From assembly GCA_963920705.1 (NCBI GenBank), contig OY987231.1:18329024-18393023 (forward strand): a DNA stretch of 64,000 nucleotides, in the 5' to 3' direction. This document shows, piece by piece, positions 12,050 through 25,100 of the stretch. Position 1 is the stretch's first letter. Each line of letters starts with the position of its first letter. Both the position numbers and the translations under genes were made by a program. The notes under the pieces were generated by a model. It was not told where the DNA came from. It did no database searches and was given only the letters and a program-made list of their open reading frames with translations. Origin of the DNA: Odiellus spinosus. Lineage: Eukaryota; Arthropoda; Arachnida; Opiliones; Phalangiidae.

Positions 12050-12104
12050 GGTGAATTCCTCCGCCAAACTTACTCCGGGTTATGCCGAGAAAACCAAACA
12101 AAAA

Positions 12105-12185
<81 letters not shown>
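12105..12185. repeat. (AAT)n microsatellite, right of LINE fragment
   Basis: About 27 perfect AAT units beginning 55 bp after the LINE stop codon. It could be the element's 3' tail, the target, or both. Confidence 0.97.
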
Positions 12186-13543
12186 TAAATTTACATATCT
12201 TATCTAAACCTATATTTGTAAAGGTTAAAATATAATATGTTGGGTGTAAAATATAGGTATTCTTATAATTTGTCAAGAAATGTAATTACTAGCTTGAAAT
12301 TATTATTAAGATATTTAAGTATAGTTTGAGAAAGTGCTTAGTGTGAATTTAAGTTTCCTTTAGACATCATCTAAGTAAAAAAGTGAAAAAACTATAATAA
12401 CTATCACGAATCTCTAAATTATTTTTATTGTAAAATAATGATATAGCGCGAGATTATTATCCGTATAGCTTGTTTGGAATATGTCCTCGACATTGAAGGG
12501 TGGGTGTGTTTTTTTTGGAAAGGATAAGCTCGGTTGACGATTCCTTCAAGCGTAAAGCGTAACTAAACGTCCTTATTAGGTACTTGTCAACAAATTAGAT
12601 AAAAAAAAGTAACATGGGAGGTTGAAATACGTAACTGAAACAACGATCCCTCTGTTCTATATTTAGTCTAACTGAATAAAATTTTCAATGTATACCCTAA
12701 TATTGCAGGCGTTTTTACACGCTTCGCGTCAACGCGACGCTGAGCGGGGAGTGGAAAATATGCCTTTTATATTATATATTACTGGAAACCATTAGGAGAG
12801 AAGTGCACTGTCAGAAATTGAAGAGTAGATGGGAAAGTTTCGGGGTGTCAGTGAAGAGCACTCGATTTACCCCTGGTATAAAAATCCCGATGACAGTTCG
12901 TATAAAAGACGAGGACTCCTCGAGAATCGCGGCAATTATTGCTCATTTTGTCGTCGGTAAAGGAGGGAAATCTTAAGAATTCGTATCTGTCAAAAACATC
13001 CATAAGGACTAACATGTCTGCAAACGTCGCCAAGATCGACCCCTCTTATACGTGCGTGGAAAAAAATATCTAAAGAGGGACTTTTATATATAAGAGCTAC
13101 GATTTCTCTATTCAGTACATTGGTGCTATGGCTATATTCACGTAATCGTTTATAGAAAAGGGGGCGCTACTTTAGTTCGTTTCTATTTCGAACGGTTACG
13201 AGATGAAGAGAGTGCGTGACCCGGCACCATTTTGTCGCACCTATTTCCGTTTCAAATTTCTCTCCTTTCAAATTTTGGGGAGATAATATATATTCGAAAA
13301 GCGATGAATAAGTTGCGTAGTCGCCCGTGACCTATTGAACCCGCCCTCCCCATAAAATACCTCTATATATATGTTGGTCAGTCTGTTAACTAAGTCTATA
13401 CATGATAAGGTATTACTTAAACTAATTCAAAAATATATCTTCAACAACTTCAAAACGTATAACTTAGAACACATATCTCTGCATGGGCAACTTATAAGTA
13501 CTTAGAGGAATTATACCTTGGGAAACTTCAACTTCAAATGTTA
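12186..13543. other. Intergenic, no gene seen
   Basis: AT-rich, with a mildly GC-richer segment at 12,700-13,250. No supported coding region or terminal-repeat element. Confidence 0.5.
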
Positions 13544-14036
13544 CTTGGACAAATTCAAAACATATCTATTGGACAAGTTCAAAACATATCTATTGGACAA
13601 GTTCAAAACATATCTATTGGACAAGTTCAAAACATATCTATTGGACAAGTTCAAAACATATCTATTGGACAAGTTCAAAACATATCTATTGGACAAGTTC
13701 AAAACATATCTATTGGACAAGTTCAAAACATATCTATTGGACAAGTTCAAAACATATCTGTTGGACAAGTTCAAAACATATCTGTTGGACAAGTTCAAAA
13801 CATATCTATTGGACAAGTTCAAAACATATCTATTGGACAAGTTCAAAACATATCTATTGGACAAGTTCAAAACATATCTATTGGACAAGTTCAAAACATA
13901 TCTATTGGACAAGTTCAAAACATATCTATTGGACAAGTTCAAAACATATCTATTGGACAAGTTCAAAACATATCTATTGGACAAGTTCAAAACATATCTA
14001 TTGGACAAGTTCAAAACATATCTATTGAACAAATTC
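13544..14036. repeat. 24-bp minisatellite, about 20 copies, open in several frames
   Basis: Unit GACAAGTTCAAAACATATCTATTG, nearly invariant; two adjacent copies share one change (CTGTTG). Because 24 is a multiple of three, frames without a stop in the unit stay open throughout. This explains the 180-220-codon open frames here, which I do not call as genes. Confidence 0.95.
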
Positions 14037-15193
14037 AATATATCCCTTGGCACCGTAATTATAGACAAAGTTCTTGGAAAACTATCAGACATACTAAAAC
14101 AATTATCATATCTGAGCTCAAAGTCTCATTTAAGGAAAAATGTTTGTTTTTTCTAAAAAAACAGACAAAATTCTTATTAAAAAAGCGCTTTTCCAATAGA
14201 TATTAAGCCCGTTTCGTGTTTGTAAGATACGCGAAATAGTTAAAAATACTTCTAATCCGTCACATTCTTCAACTCATTATTCGTCGAAGTATAAAACCGC
14301 GAAAATTTCAAATCTGACTTTAAAGGATACGTTTATTATGAATTTCCATTGAATACATCATGAATATAACTTTTGCCGATATTATAGCTAAGGCCTACGC
14401 GCGAAAACCTTTTCTGATAAAAAGATTTGGAAGCTCAGCTCTCTAGGTCCAGCAGGGTCGTTTTCAGGGGATTCCTGACATGAATCGAGTGGGGAAGAGG
14501 CTGATATAATAGGAGATCGAAGCGTAATAATAGACCTAGCGGATGGAAAGCCATTTTAGCTACCTTGGCTATACTGGCACCGCTGGCTTGTCAACGGGAT
14601 ATTCGCGATTGAGACGTTAAAGAAATTCGAGCTGACAAATAGACCAGGGTTTAAGATAATGCTTATCCGCCATCTATAAAATCCCGGAGAGGGTTTCAGC
14701 TCGAGAAAAAAATAACAAGATGGTGTAGTCCTTAATAATAACGACATATCTCTGGTAAAATTGGACCAAGTGTGACAGGGTGTAGTAATCTAGTAATGTA
14801 CGTATTTAGTGGTAATGTTAGTATTTATATACGACTAACAAAATATGTGGTCACCGATTTAACAAGTACGTAAGTGATTACAGCCTTTGGTAATGCTAAC
14901 TACGTATCATTGGCTTCATCACTATACCTTAATATCAGGTTGGAAATTACCTTTAACTATTTCTTTCATATCATATTGGAAATTTGATTTAATATCACAC
15001 TAAATATACGTTTCCTTTCACTACCAATTAATTTAAAAAAGTGTTTATTATAAATTTCTTTCATTAAAACCTTAAATATCATATTAGAAAATATATCTTT
15101 CATTATATTAAAACCTTTGAACTCTCATGGTAAACACTTACAGGCCATTTCGTCTTGCACTAAAGTTTTTAAAAATAAAATTTGTCTCCGGGC
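14037..15193. other. Intergenic, no gene seen
   Basis: Unremarkable AT-rich DNA with no supported feature. Confidence 0.5.
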
Positions 15194-15417
15194 CAGAGTA
15201 GATATAAACCAAGTATAGCGAATTAAAAGATCTACTGACGTCATGGGTCACTACTATCGGTACTTGGCCAGATTAATATTCAAGTTATTTCACTCCAAAA
15301 CCGCAAGGGATTAGCGTTCTTTTGGCGCTAATCAAGCCGTTAGAAATATCTAAAACGGAAGTACAATAAACTCCCTTGCTCATTGGATAATTCGGTACTC
15401 GGTCTATATCTACTCTG
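15194..15417. mobile_element. Small foldback MITE with CAGAGTAGATATA ends
   Basis: Left end CAGAGTAGATATAAACCAAG and the inverted right end CAGAGTAGATATAGACCGAG match in 17 of 20 positions, giving 224 bp. No clear flanking duplication, so it is probably old. CAG...CTG ends resemble the 7-bp-duplication families elsewhere in the window. Confidence 0.65.
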
Positions 15418-16763
15418 TTTCGCCTCACTTTTTTATAAGCAAAACCTTTACATTAATCTCTACTGCTTCAACATCACGATTCACTAAAAAAGTAATCCAA
15501 GAGCCATTCTGGGTGTGACTAAAAAGAGGGGCGAAACGCGAACAGAAGCTAAAGGGAATTCGTGTTTTATTATTATTACCCCTGCTGGTTATAGAGATTC
15601 GCTGACTTCAGGTTCAGGAAAAGGATTTTCTATCATATAAAGGTTTATCCTTCTTCCAGCTAAAAATCTCTATTCCTTTATAAATCAAAGGTTTACGCTA
15701 CAATACGCAAGAAATCCATCTCATAAGCAAATATTTTAAGAAATGTTCTAATCTTCAAAGGTCAATCGGATTATTCGAACCGAGGTTTAAGCACGTGGAC
15801 TACTCCCCTTAGCTAAGCATAGGGCTTTAAGTAACAGGCCCGTAAGGCCGCAGCATTTCAAACATAAGCACGTACAATTTAATATTAGAGTTAACTTACT
15901 ATTGAAGATAATCTGGGTTAAGATTAGTATAAAACCACGTGCCTGTTCGTAATACGATTGAATTTCAAGAGAGCTTTGCAAATTAAAGCCCAGAGGGTCA
16001 GACTCAAAAAATTCACCCTAACCGCCAAAGAAGGGCACAAAGGCGGCAAAACATATTTAGACATATATGTTTTCACAGCGAATATAAAATTAACAACTTA
16101 ACTAACCTTGACCTTGGCTTTATAATCCATCTTGTTGTTGCTTTCGTAGGAATCAATTATCAGCATTAATAGTTGGCGTTACGTCGTAAACATTTAACTC
16201 AACGCGGCCGCTGAAACGTCGCCATTACAAATGATTGATACTAAGAAAATGACTGATTAACTTGAGAGATGGCGCTACCGTAGCGGAAATCAGGGCTCGT
16301 TTCCTCGGGTAGATGCATGGGGCTTTGAAAAGACGTCTGCTCAAAATATAGTTCATGGAATTTTCGTATAATTTTAGCTGGTTTCCCAGCATGCACTAAT
16401 CTGAAAACCCCCTTATCAGTGGCGAGAAATAATTACAAAAATTCGTGACTATTAAAGACTTACAAGACGCCGCAACGAAATTATCTCCAGCTTCAGCTAT
16501 AATTATATCATGAACCGGTTCCAGAGTGAAATATTCAAGCAACAACACGCTGACAAATTTGGGGGTTTAGACTATTTTGATCTACAAATTATCCTTCATA
16601 ATAGACAGTAAACAGTAGTACTTGAAGCCTCGTGGAATCATGGTGTGGGAAAAACTGGGTATCATCCATTTCCGGGGCTCGCTGAATGAAACGTGACGTT
16701 TCAGATGACGTCATTGCCTTTGGGGCTAATAGGCACTCACGGAACATAAACAGTTATGTGAAC
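15418..16763. other. Intergenic, no gene seen
   Basis: No coding region, RNA gene or paired terminal repeat could be supported. Confidence 0.5.
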
Positions 16764-16889
16764 GAATCCAGCTAAGCCTATTTTCCATGTAAGTTTTAAA
16801 TTTATTTGTTTGTATTTTTTTACTTGTGGATTAGGCCTATTTAAACTATAAGGAAACGATAAAAAATTACCTGGGTGCATTCTGTATTT
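16764..16889. repeat. Half-copy of the TTAA foldback MITE
   Basis: GAATCCAGCTAAGCCTATTT, then GATTAGGCCTATTTAAAC and an end GGTGCATTCTGTATTTAA align with the right arms of the elements at 51,480 and 52,392. Only one arm is present. Confidence 0.7.
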
Positions 16890-18841
16890 AATTCCAGGTA
16901 GTAGTAGTCGCCAAAAATTAACGGAAAAAAACTGAAAATACATAATCTTGCTTCAGAAATCCACAATTTTTTTTCTTTAAATTTTATTTATTAATGAAAG
17001 AATCGTTCATTCCTTAATTTTGGTTTTAAAAACGACATTCGCGACAATTGTATCATATAATTTCGTTTCTTATAGGACGCGCGTTGATATATTGAAGACA
17101 AAAAAACGTTAACGTAGGGTAATTTTTTTTTAAAACAACCGAACGTTATATTAGTTAATAAATTAAAAAAAGAAGTATTCGATACTGATTAATTTGATTT
17201 TTTCTCTACAAGTTAGAATTTGTTTTAATACTCGAGAAGATATAGTCATTTTGGTCACACTCAAGTTTTTTTTTTTTAGGTTTTAATTAACAAAAGAGGC
17301 TTTTAAACCTCGAAAAAAATTGAATTATTTTAACTTTTATCGCGTGAACGATTATACTTGGCAGTAGAGTGAGGAGCACGCTATAGTTAGTATTAGTATT
17401 ATTATATAATTTCATGTTAAAAATATTTTCATATCCTTACATTATCATCGTGAGCTAAAACAAAAACAAAAAACCTACATATTTACAATTTTGGTATCTT
17501 TCGTATATATAGCGTTAAATTTTAGCGTATTTTCATTTTGGGGTTAGTTTAATTAAGAGATCGAGTTATCGTTAATTTATGGTTGTTCGAGTTAATTTAC
17601 AAAGCCCATAATACGATTGGACTACGTGACTTCGACGCAATGGTTTTTTTTTTAAATTTTTTTCTTGGGAGGATTATTTTTTGAACTTGGTGTTATTGCA
17701 CGAAATTAAACAACGCGAAGTTAAAATTAAAAAAAAAAAATGGCGATAATATGGCGATTAAAAACAATTTGAATTAAGAAATAATGTGTGTGTAAATTAT
17801 AAAAGAAAACACGAAAAATAAACCCAAAGGGCACGAGTGACGCAAAAATAAATTAAAAAACAAATTATAAAATAAACCAGATAATTGGCACGTAATTAGC
17901 TACGAGCCCAAATTTAATTACCTAAAATTGTTAACAATTCAAAAACGTTTTTCACTCATTGCGTATTTTGCATTGTAAGATTAAACCAAGTTATCGTCTG
18001 CTATTTATCAAAATTTAAGCCTAATTTGACTCGATTGTTTTGAAACTGATGATACATTAAATTCAATAATTCTAATAATCTCAGTTTCAAACAACGAAAG
18101 TGGTTCACGAATAAGAAATCTATTTCCTCGTGAATATTAGTATAGCCAATCGTAGACTTGCATCCATGGAGTAATAATATAACTAGAAGCGTGAACTTTC
18201 TAGTAATTATTTTTCCGTTTTACTTTGAAATTGGTCCTAATGACAATTTTTTCAATTGAGAAATCATGGAGTAATCTTCGTATATGATTTCTCAATCTCT
18301 AATATCATGCGAGCGAACCTTAACTGCAACTAATTGACGAAACATGATATCTTTATTTAATTTTTGAGACTTAAATGCTCAATTCTATAATTAACAGAAA
18401 GCCAGTTTTGGTTTAATCTTAAATTTCCACCAAGTTCACATTTTTTTATTTTAAACAAACAATTTCACTAATTACGCTAATTAAACATTCGTAACGTCTT
18501 TTAAGAAAGATTTTCACGTTAGAAAGCTTTCGGAATATTTTATTTTTGGCAATGGTGTATGCTCATGTATGTATATGAAGTTTTAAGGCCATTTTACCCA
18601 TGTATTGAAGACAATAAAACACGAAGGGGTTTTTTTTACCACCGAAGATAATTTTTTTTTTCCCTTGGTCCCAATTGAGTAGTTTCATATATATCAAAAT
18701 GACTTGGACGGCCGCATTGAATTAGAAGTTCATTATTTATTCTTGTTATTACGATAATTTAAGAATACTCAAGATCGTCTATATTATCACCTTCTTAACG
18801 CATTTTATAGGCACTGGCTTATTGAATTTTGTTATTGTCAA
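16890..18841. other. AT-rich DNA downstream of katanin p80
   Basis: Very AT-rich with many A and T runs. It may hold the katanin 3' end and intergenic DNA. No gene recognised on either strand. Confidence 0.5.
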
Positions 18842-18847
18842 TTTATT
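18842..18847 (-). terminator. Candidate polyadenylation signal for katanin p80
   Basis: AATAAA on the minus strand about 135 nt past the stop codon, in AT-rich DNA. A similar hexamer occurs near 18,736. The motif is common by chance at this base composition. Confidence 0.3.
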
Positions 18848-18981
18848 CATTCAGTTTTAATTTTTTTTTGTGGGGAGGGGGTATTAGTATTTTAGTGATT
18901 GGGCACGGGTAATTGGCGAATACCAGGAAAGAGGACCAGTCTATTAGTGGCAAACCTTTTTAAAGGTCGGTTCATTAAAGG

Positions 18982-19114
18982 TCATTCGAGGGCTTGCATC
19001 AAAATATGTAACTCTCGGAAACTTTGACCAAGCTTTCCTTGCATGGTCTGTCGCTTCAAAAGAAAAGCTCTGATCGACAATAACTGGTTGTAACAGCTCA
19101 TACATTTATTGTAC
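18982..19114 (-). CDS. KATNB1: Katanin p80 terminal exon 16 with stop
   Basis: Completes Arg, then [39 protein letters not shown] and QALE, followed by a TGA stop at 18,982-18,984. This is the conserved p80 C-terminus (KC..CY..L..IR, G..FRELH.LM..LE). It lies about 7.9 kb from the preceding exon. Confidence 0.94.
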
Positions 19115-22100
19115 CTGCAAATAAATATACATTTTTCAATTAAAAAAAAAAGGTTTGAAACTTTGTTCGAAAATCAAAAGAGGAGCAAAAACTAGTGTTA
19201 ATGTTATAAAAAGATCCAAGAATTTAAAGTACGAAAAAGCCACGACTTTTACTACCGCAAATATAACAGAATTATAGCTACGTTCATACTAGGCTTTGAA
19301 ATCGATTAAAACCCTTTCGCTAGAGTCGTGTGAACGGGAAACCGTCTTTTCTCCAATCGATTTGATTCGATTTCAAGAAACTGCTTCGGGAACCAGTTTC
19401 ATACCGATTCGGGTTTCAAAAACCGATAGATGAAGCTACAATAAATCGATTTATAAAGATATTGCGCTTCAAACGATTCCTGGCGATTTGATTATCGGTT
19501 GGATTTTACCGTTTCAGATCGATTAAGAAATGCTAGTGTGACCGTAGCGTATGAAAATGGATCTTGCGAGATTTGAAACGTTATGTCGCCGCTTAGATGT
19601 CTTTCTACAACTTCACGACTTAGCATTATCAAGTTTTTCGTAAACGAGTATCCTCATTATTATTCATCCCGCACCATGACAAAAATTAAATACTGTATAC
19701 AAGCATTTAAACGGAAATTAGGGCATAATTTTTCGATATAATATCGTTCAAATTTGATATATCTCTAGTTGATAAGCTATAAAGAAGTTTTTGAACTTCT
19801 GTTTCGAGATTATAAGCAACAACAATTAAAATCCATAAACACAATCATTAATTTCCCTTAAAAACCCCAAAAAAACATATTCCAACAATTTGGTCTAGCC
19901 GATAGTTAAAATCTTTTAGAACCATTATTAAAAACAACCACCACCGGCTAGCCGCCGATTTTGGGGACGATTTAGAAACTAACCTTGGCCATTTTTTGGT
20001 AAGCCCATATTCCTTTTATAAGTGCAGGTTGGGCGAAATAAAAAATAAAAAAATAATAATGAAAAACCGATCTATAATGGTCGACGGTAGGGGGAGCTTC
20101 GTTTGGCGATTTAATTGTAGGGTACTAACAAGTATACAGATGATTAATCAACGGAACTCTGGCTATTTCCGATACCTATCGATAAAATTTGGCCAACCTC
20201 GCCTCTTCTTTCTTATTTTTGACTTCATTCTTCGTGAAAAAAAAAATTAAAAAGAAAGGTCTTGAGGCAGGGCAACCGTACGTAGTGGAACCACAAATTC
20301 CAGGTCCCGGCCCTCCGTTTTGGGCCAAAATTCTTCAAAGGGGTAGTCTTATGAAAAAGATAAAGTTTCTGGTTAACAACAAGATTCGCGTAAAACAGGA
20401 CGAATCAAATTGTATCAAATTTGCTCGGGAAATAAAGAAATTACGAGCTTCTAAATTAAACTATGACGTCAATCTATTCTACATATAATAGAGTAATATC
20501 GGTGTGACGTGACGCGACGTCACCCACGCTATTTCCTATAAGAAAAAGGTTGCCGCCAAAATGGACGCCATGGTCAATGTTATGGAATGATACTATTCTA
20601 TTGTTATCAGACACAAAACTATAGCCTTGTCGACCAAAGTTGGCCGTGGTGAGGCGTGACCAATAAATATGCAAACGCCGTAAGCGAGGATGATCCCACC
20701 AGAGGCTAAAGTTATCTTTCAAGGCTCTTAGGGAATTCAATTCCTTCTTGGTCGTAGTTAAGTATGTTTCGTTTTTGAAGCTATTAACACGTTAAGTATT
20801 AACAAGAATTCATTCAGGTTCCATAAGAATATGGGAGGGCCGCGATTCAATATCCATCCTCCCAAACTTTGTAGCGAAAGTTCGTCTGCTTCGAATCGAT
20901 TTTTCAAGTAAATCGCTCCTGTCATCTATTATTAACCTCCCCACTAACGACCTTGACATAATATTTTGGGTAATAAAAATGGAGCCGACCGAAAAAAGGT
21001 CTAAGCGTACAAATATTGCGAAAATTGCGGACGAACTTTTGTTACAAAGTTTGGGAGGATGGTACCAGAGGCTAAAGCTATACTCCCATATTCTTATGGA
21101 ACCTGAATGGATTCTTGGTATTAAGTTATCCATATTATTTTATTTCTGGGAGGCTTGTTCTTTAGAAGTATAAGTTACCAGTCTTTAGACGCGCGTTCCA
21201 GAAATAATGTTTTGGCCCTAAAGCTACCAAAATACGTCTTTAGCATCACGAATGAAAGATTTTTCACCAGAAAAAGATATATACGACATTAAAAATATTG
21301 ACTATCCATAAAAAAGAACTGATTTATAAAACAAAACGTGATTGCGGTACTGATTCATATTTTCGCGATGGCGGGATGAAATTTGATCGAGAGAGAGACA
21401 CCGTAAAAAACGATGTAGCGGATGTTCGGGTTATAAACTCGCCACCGGCTAAGCTCGATAGTCTAGTTGTAATTGTTTTGAATTTTAAAATACACGCATG
21501 TACTCTTCTGCATTTAGAAAAGTGACAAAAAACGAGCAAATAGAGAGGTATGTTTGGGATATGAAGACGGTTCCGCTTGTACCAATGAAATTACCCAAAA
21601 CTTTGCCTAAGGGTTATTCTTATAAGCGCATATACGGTACTTATTAAAAATCTAAAAACAGACAATTTACTTGACAAGCAAATATTTACACAGTCTACTA
21701 CACATTGAGTTAATAGCGACTAGTGATTCTGTAGGGATGAACATGATACGACAAGAAACACTCGACGTCTAACAGGTATAAGATTGTAGACATCTATGGA
21801 TCGATTGGAAACCAATGTTAACCGTAACAGAGTTCAAGTGATTTTTCGTCTACCAGGTGGGCCCTAATTAACCACTACACGTGCTGGTAGATTTACACTG
21901 CCAAGCATGGGGTTAATCTGAAATACTATTTGCATCGTATTATCCATTCCATCCTGCTTCTCTTTTCCAAGATAGCAAGTACAAAGTTAACTCTATGATA
22001 CGTTTTTTAAAAAAAAGGATTGTAATTCCATAATAAATCTTACCAGAGGTATATAATAACCACCTTCGGGGGGAAGTATGAAAGCCCCCTATACTACCAA

Positions 22101-25100
22101 TGCTAAAAATCACGAACAACAAGAGCCCGCTGCTGACTATCTAGGCCACTAGCACGCGCTGGACTTCTCATTGTCGCTACTCTAGTAAATGGTCTTTGCA
22201 TAAACAAGACGGCTCGATTTGTGTTTAGAACTTCCTGTCTCAGGAGTCAGGCTGTCTGTTAAAATAGAGTCGAAGGTTGACTTCAGCTCGCGAGTTCCGG
22301 AAGTGTGCGTAGGGAAAATTTAGTGAGGTTCAAAATGGTGTAACTATTTTTTGGGAGTAAAGCGGTGAGTCGATCCGCCGCGATTTACGCCGGGCACTTG
22401 TTGTTCGTCGATTTTGCCTACCTTTCATACTTCCCCCCGAAGGAGGTTATTATATACCTCTGATCTTACTTTTAAAATTATCATCTCAGGGCTAATTTTC
22501 ACCTAGCTATTTTTGTAGCGAAACATACTTCTTTAGCTAATACCACGAAAAGGGTTTTCTTTTTCGTTTTTGCTTAAAATTTAAATATTCGCCAAAAGCC
22601 CAGAACCCCCCAAATATTTCACGAAAAAATAATAAAACTTTTCGATACGCACAAACTAGGAATATATTATTAAAACAAAATAAAACGAAATCAAGCATAG
22701 TGTATAAATATAGAAGATCAAAAAGCCAAAGAATATAGTAGTTTAATAGTCATAAACAGGTGCCTAACTATGTATAGTTAACTCCCCTTAAAAAAAACGT
22801 TTGAATGGCTAAAAAACAGCTGGAACACGCGTGGGAATTGGGTAAAGAAATTGCGCCAAATATAAAAATACGTATATAATCCAAAATCTAACGGTATATC
22901 TTTATCAAAGCGAATCGAATCATTTGGAACTATATCCGCGTTATTGTTAGCGAAATATTTAATTGCCGGTGTCCGTTTACTCGAATCTAGCGCGTCCATT
23001 CCGCAGGTGATAACAGTTTGCGAGCGAGTAAAGCACCGACGAAAGACAAAAGAGGTATGGCGTGCGTTAAAACGATTTTTGAAGCCGATATAAGAGAGAG
23101 TTGGGGATACCTTATTACGGAATAAGGTGTAACGGACACCCATAAATATATATTGACGATGAAAATCGCGAAATAAAACACCAAAGTTCAAAGAGAGGAA
23201 GTTAAAAAAGACTCCATGCTTCAACGAACGGGTGAAACGAAACAAATATAATAATAATTACGTATGATCTATCCAAAAACGCAATCTTAAAATTGAATTA
23301 AACGAAAAAAAAAAAAAAAAAAATGAAAGCGAGAATAATTTTAACGCTTCGTTTGTTTATTAAAGTTTTTTTTTTTGTTTTGTTCTGTAACGGAAATACG
23401 CTATTTAATATCTCTAAGTTCTATAGACGTATAATTATATAATCGTTTAAACATTAAGGAAATTTGAAGCGTGAAGTTAATTGTGTAAAAGAATTCTCCC
23501 GAAACAACCTGACAAACTTGAATAAATTAATTTTTAAAATTGATCTTGTAAGGGGGTAATTTATAAAAATGCGTAATTATTGTAATTATAAATCAATTAA
23601 TTATAAGAATTATGAATTTTTATAACACCTCTTGACCTGAAACAAACAAATTTTAAAAACTTGTTTAAATTTTTTGTCTCAGACTTTCTAAATAAGAAAA
23701 TTTTACACGGTCAAGAATTAATTTAAATAATATCAGAGAGAATTACAATTACAGATGGTATAATTTTCAATTTTTCGAAGAGCTAGGGGGGGGGGGGAGG
23801 GAAAACGAAGAGTATTATTTTCCCGCTTAATTCTTATTCGAGATCATGGAGACATAACGGCGATTTCGTTAATGTTTGAGGGGTGTGAATCTTTTAGGCA
23901 TAGTATTAGTATTCTTGGGGACCAGTGACCCTCAGTTATTGAATTAAAAAAACTAGCTCAAGCAATTAATAAACTGTTTCTTGACTTGTCTTGACAATTT
24001 GTCATATTTCTGGTCAGGGGGTGGAGGAATCAATTAGCGCTTGCTAAATATTATGTCTGCCCTACCCCGAGAGGGTGTTAAACAATGAAATAGTTTTTAA
24101 TTTATAATTTTTGAAAAATTATTGAGCAAAACGGTTTATAAAGTCAAATCATTTTTGACCCATCTTTTTCATTAAAAGTTATTTGAGGTTTAGGATTAGG
24201 CCTAAACTTTATATTTTGGTAAACTCCTATTCATTTACAATACCGATTCAGATGATTTAACAAGACAAACTCTACTTTTAAAGGCACGCGTTGGCTAATA
24301 GAAAAAAAATTATTGTACTAATTACCGGTCACATGATAGACTCTAGGCAGACGCATCTGCTAGACAAGGCCTACATAGTTGGTATTACCATAAATAGTAG
24401 GCCGAATCTCTTTCCCCACCGTGCCCATATTCATTCGCGCAAAACGTTAAAACAATGATTAGGCCATCTTCAATTTCATTCGGACAACATATTTATGTTT
24501 CCGTTTGTGGCGGCGCGTTACGGTTCAGATAGCGAACTTCCACCGAATTCTGGTAAAAAAAAATAATAATAAAGAAGAGACCGACCACAGCGTGTATATG
24601 GCCTTTCCAGTTAGCAGTTAGAGCCAATAAACATAGCCATCTACATAATTAGGAGTGAATCTCCATTTTTCAAGAACGGAACTTCGGTACCCTGTATTTT
24701 AAAGGTACCGTGAATACTAAAATTGCGCGTTTTTCAGATAAAAACATTAAGGGTTCATACAACATTTGGAAAAGCAATTTCCCTGATATAGATTGAGGTA
24801 TAATACCTACTTAGTCTACAATGGCCGTATCCAGAAGTTGATGCCCAAGTACTCATATAAAAACATTCCTGATTTCCCTGATTTATGTGAAATCTTTCAA
24901 TGATTATTTGTCAACACTCAAACTCCTCGATATCTAAAGGTCTACCCGGTATTCCAGAATTGTATGAACCTTGTCAGTTAAAGCAGAAGCCGATGAAACC
25001 CTCCTTTGAAGTCTACTACTCTAATGTTCGATATAGCGCTCCTCTCTGTATGGGTAAAATTCCCAATTTTACGAGATCGGAAGGGTCCTACTTCATACCC

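Noticed and set aside
12070-12276. Tyr-rich open frame on the minus strand
   Set aside because: It is a translation of the (AAT)n microsatellite.
13518-14206. Long open frames on both strands over the 24-bp array
   Set aside because: They arise because the unit length is a multiple of three. There is no domain, and frames on both strands are open equally.
22038-22469. 8-bp hAT-type reading of the family C flank
   Set aside because: Only seven bases (ATCTTAC) match. Shifting the element boundary does not produce an 8-bp match.
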